A stretch of DNA of 64,000 bases from Algoriphagus locisalis. GTDB taxonomy: Bacteria; Bacteroidota; Bacteroidia; Cytophagales; Cyclobacteriaceae. Within the stretch, counting starts at the first letter, position 1. Each line of letters begins with the position of its first letter. This document shows positions 28,071 to 35,300 of this stretch, piece after piece. The notes beneath the pieces were generated by a model. That model searched no databases and had not been told where the DNA came from. It worked only from the letters and a program-made list of their open reading frames with translations. The translations under genes and the position numbers were made by a program. The stretch spans positions 434,001 through 498,000 of the forward strand of contig NZ_FPBF01000003.1 of the NCBI RefSeq assembly GCF_900116615.1, in the 5' to 3' direction.

Positions 28071-28373
28071 CTATAACTTTTTGCTACTAGGGTTTTGCCT
28101 ATTTGAGAAGAAAGATAAGACTTCAATAGTCTCACCTATGATTCGAAAATACATTGTGTTATGTTTCATCACTACAGCTTGACGGATCCCACGTACCTCT
28201 ACTGACTCTTGGAACATGTACGGATTTTTTGAAATCAACTCAACTACATGCTCTATTTTCAACGCAAGCTTTACAACTTCCTTATTGGTCCACTTATGTT
28301 CTAAATACTCAAAAGTTGACTGTAATTCATCCAGAGCATGATCAGTCCATAAAACCCTAAAGCCATTTTCCAT
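28071..28373 (-). CDS. RelE/ParE-family toxin
   Basis: 100 residues with the ParE/RelE fold pattern: FRVLWTDHALDELQSTFEYL at the N-terminus, a helix hairpin with the basic stretch KLALKIEHVVELISKNPYMF, and the C-terminal strands RQAVVMKHNTMYFRI and TIEVLSFFSNRQNP. RelE-type toxins cut mRNA on the ribosome and ParE-type toxins act on gyrase; the sequence does not decide. The start lies 17 bases within the antitoxin gene, the usual antitoxin-first order. Confidence 0.88.
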   Translation of the reverse strand: MENGFRVLWTDHALDELQSTFEYLEHKWTNKEVVKLALKIEHVVELISKNPYMFQESVEVRGIRQAVVMKHNTMYFRIIGETIEVLSFFSNRQNPSSKKL

Positions 28374-28590
28374 ATATCTTTTGGGCTTCAGAATGTGGCT
28401 TTAGTTTTCCATCTTCCGCATCTTCAATCCCTCTCTGAATTGAAGATCTCTCTGCTTCAGAAATTGAATTCCACCAATCAGATTTCTCTTCCTCTCTAAA
28501 CTTCATAAGCTTATCAATCAAAGAATTATCTTCCAAAGTGGATAACCATTGAATCAGTTCGATCTTTTTATTTTGAAGTTCTAAGTCCAT
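28357..28590 (-). CDS. Antitoxin of the RelE/ParE-type module
   Basis: 77 residues, acidic and helical, with QNKKIELIQWLSTLEDNSLI and KSDWWNSISEAERSSIQRGI. This is the layout of the small addiction-module antitoxins found before RelE/ParE toxins in Bacteroidota, where the C-terminal part (EDGKLKPHSEAQKIYGKWL) wraps the toxin. It overlaps the toxin gene, so the two should be translated together. Autoregulation of the promoter is usual for such pairs but no operator could be identified. Confidence 0.85.
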   Translation of the reverse strand: MDLELQNKKIELIQWLSTLEDNSLIDKLMKFREEEKSDWWNSISEAERSSIQRGIEDAEDGKLKPHSEAQKIYGKWL

Positions 28591-28680
28591 AAATCAAATA
28601 TATCAAGAAATTTTAATGAGTTCCAGTATTAAAAACGCGACATCTAGCACTTGGACAAACCCCTAATTATGAACTTTAGT

Positions 28681-28725
28681 GTGGCAGGGATCTAAAATTA
28701 CCTGAGAATAAAACGCTGATTAATC
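28681..28725. repeat. Right, degenerate copy of the VTT gene 3' end
   Basis: Read on the plus strand in frame it gives V-A-G-I-stop-N-Y-L-R-I-K-R-stop, that is, the VTT protein tail with one codon (Tyr) changed to a stop. Its last bases overlap the end of the DUF2256 gene. The copy is non-coding in the plus sense and probably marks the original junction before the toxin-antitoxin cassette arrived. Confidence 0.7.
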
Positions 28726-28860
28726 TATCATAGCTTTACTTCTCCTACATCGCTCACTACAATACTTCACCTCCTCCCAGTTATTTCCCCACTTTTTACG
28801 CCAGACAAAGGGTCTTTTGCGCACGGGACAAATCTTGGTAGGCAAATCAGATTTCTTCAT
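28720..28860 (-). CDS. DUF2256 small protein with one zinc ligand changed
   Basis: A 46-residue gene: MKKSDLPTKICPVRKRPFVW, then RKKWGNNWEEVKYCSERCRR and SKAMID. It is a recognisable DUF2256 protein, a family of tiny putative zinc-binding proteins (CPxCxRPFxWRKKW...YCSxRCR) often encoded near cryptochromes or photolyases. In the first CxxC the second Cys is Arg (CPVRKRPF), while the other three cysteines remain. Its ATG overlaps the flavin reductase stop as ATGA, showing translational coupling. Function is unknown. Confidence 0.85.
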   Translation of the reverse strand: MKKSDLPTKICPVRKRPFVWRKKWGNNWEEVKYCSERCRRSKAMID

Positions 28861-29486
28861 TCGAAATCAGGAATTTCATCCTCTCGTACATATGGAAAAG
28901 AGTCCAATTTGTTCAGACCGTAGTAGGTATTCAGCCCCGAAATCCCAACTCCCAAGTATTTTTCCAAATTCAATTGCCCCAACTCATTCACTGTATAATC
29001 CGGGAAGACGATCATCTCCACCGAACCGATGACAAAAATACATCCATTAGGTAATGGAATACTTGCCTCATGCTTCATCCCAATTTTTACAGCGCTTTCT
29101 TTCACAAAAGGCGCATGAAAATCAGCTATAAATTCCTTCTCCAGCTTCATCCGCTCAAACTCAGAATCTCCCCTCTCCAGCTTGGCGGAGGTATAATGAG
29201 CCTTTTCTATAAATGCCTCTGCCACATGGTTGATCGTATAAAATCCCGTCTCCATGATATTAGGATAAGTGTCTCTAGGAATTTCAGTTTGAGGACGCAT
29301 GATGAAAGCCAGTTGTGCTGGACTGGATCCCAAATGCACCACTGATGAGAATATAGCCACATTATCCTTGCCTTCAGAAGACCGGGTTCCTATCAGGTTA
29401 GCGGGTTTTATCCCGGAAATTGAGTTGATTAAATTCAGTCTATAGCTTCGCTCAAGTCTCTCGATTTCATCTTTGTGTAGTTGCAT
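28857..29486 (-). CDS. Flavin reductase-like FMN-binding protein
   Basis: 209 residues of the flavin-reductase-like split-barrel family. Visible blocks are INSISGIKPANLIGTRSSEG, VAIFSSVVHLGSSPAQLAFI and ETGFYTINHVAEAFIEKAHY (a typical nucleotide/flavin-binding stretch). Such proteins bind FMN and reduce flavins or other acceptors with NAD(P)H. It lies 17 bases after the photolyase-like gene and overlaps the DUF2256 gene, so it may supply reduced flavin to the photolyase-like FAD protein, though that is an inference. Confidence 0.85.
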   Translation of the reverse strand: MQLHKDEIERLERSYRLNLINSISGIKPANLIGTRSSEGKDNVAIFSSVVHLGSSPAQLAFIMRPQTEIPRDTYPNIMETGFYTINHVAEAFIEKAHYTSAKLERGDSEFERMKLEKEFIADFHAPFVKESAVKIGMKHEASIPLPNGCIFVIGSVEMIVFPDYTVNELGQLNLEKYLGVGISGLNTYYGLNKLDSFPYVREDEIPDFE

Positions 29487-29503
29487 AGTGGTATTTATTG
29501 ATC

Positions 29504-30616
29504 TTACTCGCCCTTCTCAGACTCATATCTGATCTCTTTTTTACACTTTTTCCAAAAGGCGAAAAAAGATGGATAATAGCCTTTCACACTGCTGAGCCAA
29601 TGTCTTGACTCAGCATGGCCTTGATAATGAGCATTGGTGGGATGCTCTTTGTAAATGATGTTTTCTGTGTTGATTTGCTTCGCCAATTCCTGAAATTCCC
29701 CTACGAAAATCTGAATACCTTGAATATTTACTGACAGATCCAGCGCAAAATCAAGGCATTTTTGGCTGACTGGATTTTTCCTAAAGAAGGATGGCTCCAG
29801 CAGAAAAATCCGCTGTACGTCTTCTCCTTGATACCAGTGAGGATCGAGATTGTAGTAGTTGTAAATTAAGGTCTTTTTATCCCGTTTAAAATCCAGCTGA
29901 AGGTGACTTGGGAGTACCGTTTCCAATTGAAAAGGAACCGTATCAAGAAAATTGCTTGGTATCTCTAAATGCTCAAACTCTTCATACTTCACATCTAGAA
30001 AAGTCCCTTTTTGATCGCTTTTAAAGTAGGTGTTAATATTCCATTGATTAGCGTAATATTTCTTGCTGGAAAAAGCACCCGCCACCCATTGCCAACTTAA
30101 ATGATTGCTCGCCAAATCTCCATCCAACAAGTGACTATACAACCATCTGGCAGGCTGCAGCCAGTGTGAATTGGCAACATTGCAGCAAATCGACGCCACA
30201 TACATGCGCATGTGATTGTGCATATAGCCAGTCTCGTAAAGTTCCTTTATGGCATTATCCACTTCTTCAATTCCCGTCTCAGCATGTACTATTGCAGCTG
30301 GAATTTGATAGTTAGAGATCGGCGCTTGTGGATTCTTCAAATCCAGTTCAATCTCCTCTCCTTTCGCTATCCACACCTGCTGCCAGTAGTCTCGCCAAGC
30401 CAGTTCCTGAACGAGTTTTTCTACCTTATACCAAGGCAATCCAAGCGTTTTGATGTGTTCAAAAACCTGCTTTGTAGAAATTACTCCTCTGGAAATGTAT
30501 GGACTCAAACGTGTCACTGCTCCGTCTTTATAATTCCTGGACGCAGCATAACTCACAGGATCAATCGCTCGAATCCTGCTTTCAATAGAAGCTAAATCAG
30601 TAGGGAGACTATGCAC
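29504..30616 (-). CDS. Cryptochrome/photolyase-like FAD-binding protein without the N-terminal antenna domain
   Basis: 370 residues, starting at GTG 30616 that overlaps the previous stop (TAGTG). It contains the photolyase FAD-binding half: WRDYWQQVW near residue 75, GYMHNHMRMYVAS, and DGDLASNHLSWQWVAGAFSS followed by KKYYANQWNINTYFKSDQKG. The N-terminal alpha/beta domain that binds the antenna pigment in photolyases is absent, and the C-terminal 120 residues are unlike the classical enzymes. It may be a photolyase-type repair enzyme, a light sensor or a flavoprotein with another role. Confidence 0.85.
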   Translation of the reverse strand: MHSLPTDLASIESRIRAIDPVSYAASRNYKDGAVTRLSPYISRGVISTKQVFEHIKTLGLPWYKVEKLVQELAWRDYWQQVWIAKGEEIELDLKNPQAPISNYQIPAAIVHAETGIEEVDNAIKELYETGYMHNHMRMYVASICCNVANSHWLQPARWLYSHLLDGDLASNHLSWQWVAGAFSSKKYYANQWNINTYFKSDQKGTFLDVKYEEFEHLEIPSNFLDTVPFQLETVLPSHLQLDFKRDKKTLIYNYYNLDPHWYQGEDVQRIFLLEPSFFRKNPVSQKCLDFALDLSVNIQGIQIFVGEFQELAKQINTENIIYKEHPTNAHYQGHAESRHWLSSVKGYYPSFFAFWKKCKKEIRYESEKGE

Positions 30617-30879
30617 TAGGTGATCTTATTATTGGAGATACTTCTTTGTCTTGTGCATTTGAATCGCTGGATGTCAGCGCTTCGCTTTTTGAGATGCTTC
30701 TGACTTACACCGGAATTCACCCGCTTCCGCCACATCTTGAAAGAAGTTTCCTTCAGTTCCCTTCGCATCAATTTGATCACCTCAGCTTCAGAAACGCCAA
30801 ATTGGGTTTCTATTGCTTCAAAGGGAGTGCGATCTTCCCAAGCCATTTCTATAATTCGATCTGTTTCTCGCTCGTTCAT
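30616..30879 (-). CDS. TIGR03643/DUF2805 family small protein
   Basis: 87 residues from the ATG at 30879 (MNERETDRIIEMAWEDRTPF); a longer frame to 30933 adds an atypical leader. The family core is a helix-turn-helix-like EAIETQFGVSEAEVIKLMRR followed by the basic KMWRKRVNSGVSQKHLKKRS. The family is often encoded beside photolyase/cryptochrome-like genes, as here, where its stop overlaps the GTG start. It could be a DNA-binding regulator or a partner of the flavoprotein; no function is established. Confidence 0.82.
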   Translation of the reverse strand: MNERETDRIIEMAWEDRTPFEAIETQFGVSEAEVIKLMRRELKETSFKMWRKRVNSGVSQKHLKKRSADIQRFKCTRQRSISNNKIT

Positions 30880-31104
30880 TAGTAGTGTCCCTATTGTAAA
30901 TCTCCTTTCCTTAAGAAGACGGGATTCATTCATTAGTATCTATAAAGCATGGAGGAGGTGGAAATGTTTTGTAGAAATCGGATTTCCTGAGAAAGAGAAA
31001 TCCTTAAATAGAAAGATAGAATCGAACTTCTGAATCAGCGGTAAAAAAGCTATTTAGTGAGAGGACAGAAAGTGGGGTTGGAAAACCAAACATTTAGGCT
31101 TTTC

Positions 31105-31425
31105 TCAGCTGAGTTTGTTATTGCTAGCCTCACTACTCTTTATCTCCTCAAATTTCTTGGTGATTTCCTTCCCATAAATAGGTTGAACAAGTTGTTTTCC
31201 TTTCGGATATGATTTTGCTACATATAAGTCTAAAGCAGAAATCGCGATCCGTATTTGTTCCAATTCCTGTTCGTCTTTGGCCACTAGCCTTACCTCGTAG
31301 CCCTTTTTATGCTTTTGAGATCCAAATTTCGCAACCTTTACCTCATCTTTAATTCTCAGATTTCCATTCCGTAGAAATATTTCTTTCAAAAATTCGAAAG
31401 CCACCGGTTTTGACATTTTTTTCAT
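31105..31425 (-). CDS. Small protein of unknown function
   Basis: 106 residues; an ATG at 31416 (MSKPVAFEF) is an equally good start. It is Lys-rich and has an alternating beta-like core (KKGYEVRLVAKDEQELEQIR, IAISALDLYVAKSYPKGKQL). No signal peptide, membrane segment or known motif. It follows 31440-31650, a strongly folding spacer, and is not obviously in an operon. The codon pattern looks like real coding sequence, but there is no functional clue. Confidence 0.55.
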   Translation of the reverse strand: MKKMSKPVAFEFLKEIFLRNGNLRIKDEVKVAKFGSQKHKKGYEVRLVAKDEQELEQIRIAISALDLYVAKSYPKGKQLVQPIYGKEITKKFEEIKSSEASNNKLS

Positions 31426-31439
31426 ATTTGTTCTAAGTT

Positions 31440-31653
31440 GAAATTAGCGGGTAATTGGTGTTTAAGATATGATGGTGTAGATACGATATACACCTTGGGG
31501 CCTAAATGTCTAGACTATACTCAGTTGGGGGACGGCGGGCTTTCGAAGCCCTTCCCTTCCAACCTATGACTACCTTCTTAGATATACTGATTTTCATATT
31601 CACTCGGAACCGCCCGCTGTATCCAAAGTGATGTTAGCGATATGTTGCTTTCT
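31440..31653 (-). other. Highly structured 200-base spacer downstream of an orphan gene
   Basis: The spacer contains GGTGTA/TACACC around 31470-31492, a perfect GGGCTT-TCG-AAGCCC hairpin near 31535, and GCGGGC/GCCCGC pairing between about 31533 and 31612, with GCTAAC at the gene-proximal border (minus strand). It has far more dyad symmetry than normal spacers here. It could be a cassette-boundary repeat, a recombination site or a structured RNA; no family could be named. Confidence 0.4.
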
Positions 31654-32328
31654 TCACCTTCTTGCTTGATACATAGCAAATGCTGTATTTTTTACATATT
31701 CATTTGGGTCATTTTGCATATTATAAACGATTTCTAATGGCTTTATTTTATTTGATGCAACTGCCATGCGAACCTCGAATTCTAAATCAGTCGAAAGCTT
31801 AATTAGTAATTGTTTTGAATTAGTCTTCCAAGCAATGTTCCTTCTAACTTCTATATGTTCTGATTCCGACAATCTTTCTTGAAAAGAGCTGGGGAGATTT
31901 TGATGAATAGCTATGTTTGAAATAGCTCTTATATCTTCTTTTTTCTTCGCTTTTTTATAAAGCTTGATAACTTCTGTTGAATCCAAAGATTTATCTTCTG
32001 TTAATTCGTATAAATTTGAACTTTGGATTTTCCGCAATTCTGTAATTCCTGTTTGTAAAACAATTATAAGTCCTGATGAGATATATAAAATCAGTCGTTT
32101 TGATTTATGTTTGGAAAATAAAACTACAAAAGAGGTTATGGTCAGGCTAAGTGCAGCAAAAAACAAAAACAACTTTATGAGTAGGCCTGGCAACATGAAT
32201 AAAATAAACAAATTACTTTCATTTATCTCAAATCCATTAATTTCAAGAAGCAAGATATAAGTCAATACTGCAACTAATCCTATCGCAGCTGAGAATATCA
32301 ACCGAGTACTTTCTTTGTAAAATTTCAT
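31654..32328 (-). CDS. Orphan membrane protein with leucine-rich-variant/HEAT-like repeats
   Basis: 224 residues. Three membrane helices occupy the N-terminal half (FSAAIGLVAVLTYILLLEI, LFILFMLPGLLIKLFLFFAA, LILYISSGLIIVLQTGI). The C-terminal half has repeats such as HIEVRRNIAWKTNSKQLLIK and DLEFEVRMAVASNKIKPLEI, with the xxVRxxVAxN pattern of leucine-rich-variant repeats. It is isolated between the PorU2 gene and a structured spacer, with no operon partner, as expected for a cassette-like accessory gene. Function unknown. Confidence 0.65.
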   Translation of the reverse strand: MKFYKESTRLIFSAAIGLVAVLTYILLLEINGFEINESNLFILFMLPGLLIKLFLFFAALSLTITSFVVLFSKHKSKRLILYISSGLIIVLQTGITELRKIQSSNLYELTEDKSLDSTEVIKLYKKAKKKEDIRAISNIAIHQNLPSSFQERLSESEHIEVRRNIAWKTNSKQLLIKLSTDLEFEVRMAVASNKIKPLEIVYNMQNDPNEYVKNTAFAMYQARR

Positions 32329-32385
32329 TTAGTCATCACTTTCGTTGGTGTACTACTCCCTCTCCCACCGTTACCAAAGACGACA

Positions 32386-35300
32386 TCACCTCAACAAATA
32401 CATCTTCCCGTACCCCTTCTTAAATGCCTTGTCGCCTGCAGTAGGTCTATGCTCCATAAACTGCCCGTTTTTGCGGACCAAAACTCGATAGATATACACG
32501 CCATTGGCTAGCTGGTCGCCAAACTCATCTTTTCCGTCCCAAGCGTATTCGGTTAGGTTGTTTCCGATGCGGATTGGCCCCAGTTCATTCTGTAAGATCT
32601 CCCGGACTACTTTACCAGTCACGGTCATAATCTGAATCTTGATTTCATCCGGCACTTCCATCCCGGTGACCGTAAAGACAAAGCGAACAGAAGTGCTGAA
32701 GGGATTTGGATATGGATAGAAATTTGTAATCTGGGATTCATTGATCACTTCGAATGTAATCTCATAGGGCTCGCTAGAATCCTCATTAGTTACTCGAAGT
32801 GTGTAAATCCCATCTTCCAACGGCCCTGGAATCAGTGAAACCTTGAAGTCCTCATCTTCAGAAGCCGGAGTCCAAGTCAAGTTTGGATTGGAGAAATTTA
32901 CCCGCTTGAAGTCACAGGCTTCGCAGTTTTGCTTTAGATAGAGATCCAATCCTACTGTATCCTTTTTGTACAATAGCGTCTGGTCGTTTTTCAGCAAAGC
33001 CGTAATCAGCACATTCGGTGAGACAATATCCCCATCCATGATATAAATCCCGTCAAAGTTCACATCTAACAATGCTGTGGAATTATCTCCTTCAACGACA
33101 AAGTATGAACCCATATCCACCTGATTGTTTCGGAAAGTCTGCTCCCGCTGAATCCTAGGATTGGCAAAAATTTCCAGCTCATTCTCCCCGGTTTTTCCTA
33201 TGGAATTAAACTCTATCGTAAAGTCAAAGCTTTCCCCGGCTTTTAAAGCAGGGAACTTCTTCGAAAACTCCTCGACTTTCTTGCTGCCCAGATTGGTCAT
33301 CTTCCAATCCACCTGAATTGAATCCAGGAAGTTATACTGGGAAATATTCTTGAATTGCAGTTCCAAAAGCCCTGCTTCTCCTTCTCGCAGATTAACTTGA
33401 TCCTTGGCTGATTTCAAGATCAAAACTCCCTCAGGAACTCCTGTATAATTCACCTGCCACTTGTCGAGCTGAGCCGGAGCGGTGGACTCGGGATCATTCA
33501 TGCTGTAGCGCAGTTTCAGATAAGGATAAGTCTGCGAATTGATAAATGATAGATCCATTTCCTGATCAAAGGAATTACCGATCAGCAAGTCTTCTTCCCC
33601 ATTTTCCTTCACCCCAATGATATCAAAGTAGGTTTTCTCCTCCTCATTGATCCAGTTTCGGGTATTCACATTCTGGAAGAAACGCTCCCAAGTCGATGCT
33701 GGCCCAACTCTCGGTGTCAGCACTACCCCAGAAGTCAGGTAGCCCGCTAATTCGGTATCGAAGGAAAGTGTCTGCTCCCTCTCCGGCACATCTATATTCT
33801 TATTTCCTATGATCTCAATTGCCTCGCCTGGACGCATGCCTTTTCTACCATAGAGGATATATGGATCACCGGTTTTCAAAGCTCTTAGTGTTGCCTCACT
33901 TGCTCCAAATTCCTTCATTTTCTCTATCGCTGCATCAGGCCAGGCTTCGAAAGTCACATTACCCACGGAGAAGATCACCACATAATCCCCGTCCTTGACA
34001 TTATTCACATAGTCCAGCAGCATGGTTTGTCCCGGTGTGGTAATCCAGGAATTCTGAATGCTCTGAATCATCTGAGGAACCCGACCGCATGCCCTGGAAT
34101 CCAGAATATCAAATCCCGGAACCGGAATCGCCAGGTATGGCATCAGGCTTTTTTGCTCAAAAGCCACCAATCCCAAGGAGCCGTTTGGACAGAGACGGCT
34201 ATTGGCATTGTTCACATTATCTATGATCTGTGGGATTTGATCCAGGTAGAATTGGGTGTTTCTAAACGAAAGTGAATCCACACCCGCGCCCACCGTAAAC
34301 ACCTCCACATTTGCCTGAATATCCAGGTATTTCCATCTCCGGTCAGATTCGCTGATTTCCAGATTGGTCAGCTGATCATCATCCAGTTGGTAGCTGGTCC
34401 GCTGCGTCCAGCCTTCAGGACCCGAGGGAATGTAGGAAAAGCTGGAATTTGTCCAGGCGTCAGTTTCGCCCGGCTTTGGCTCCTGGTATTTTGACCTCCA
34501 ATAGAAAGTCGTGCTATCAGAGAAAGCCGTGAGCGATAAAGGCATTTCCGCCAAACCACGCGTGGTCACACGAATTTCTTTGCGATAAGCGGAATTGAAA
34601 GCTGCCGCGGTATCCAACTGTATGATCACCGTTCTATCCTCGGAGATTTTACCCGGTACCTGAGCAATTAGCTCTGTCTCTTCCTCGCTAACAATCCCAT
34701 ATTCCAGAGGATATAGATTCAGCGTGCCACTTAGCGGGATAAACTTGGCGAAGGTCACGCTATTGTTGGTAAAAGTCATCTCATCCACATCCATAGCCGA
34801 ATTCACCTCTATGGTAAAGGTGTTTTCTCCGGCAGAATTTCTCCCGGTATTTGGGATGGAGAAAAAGAGGGAATCAATTCTAGCTACATATGGGATTTTT
34901 ACCTGGTCAAAAGTCTCAGTAGTGCCATCGGCTAATCTTCTCGATACTTTGAATGAAATAGAGTCCGTATCCACTCTACCGATATTTCTCAGTACAAAAC
35001 TCAATTTCAAACTATCTGAAAGCACCGAAACAGGCACTTCATCAAAGCTTTCTACCGAAACTTCAGCAACGTTGACGGAATAGTCCGCTTTGTCTGCAGG
35101 GAAAATCCGAACTCCAGGATCGCCATAATTGATCATCTGCTCCATGTGGGAATAGGAAAGCGGACTGGTGCCATAGTTTTCCACATAAGCCTCTTCAGCC
35201 TCCCGCTTCACCTCACCAAGCGTGCGATATATTAATGTACTATCCGCAAATGCTTTTCTATAAAACATATCCGAATAGCGTCTCAGATATACATCCACTC

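Noticed and set aside
31440..31653. Integron attC site
   Set aside because: A GCTAAC border and dyads are visible, but the inverse GTTRRRY border and an integrase are missing, so the name is not justified.
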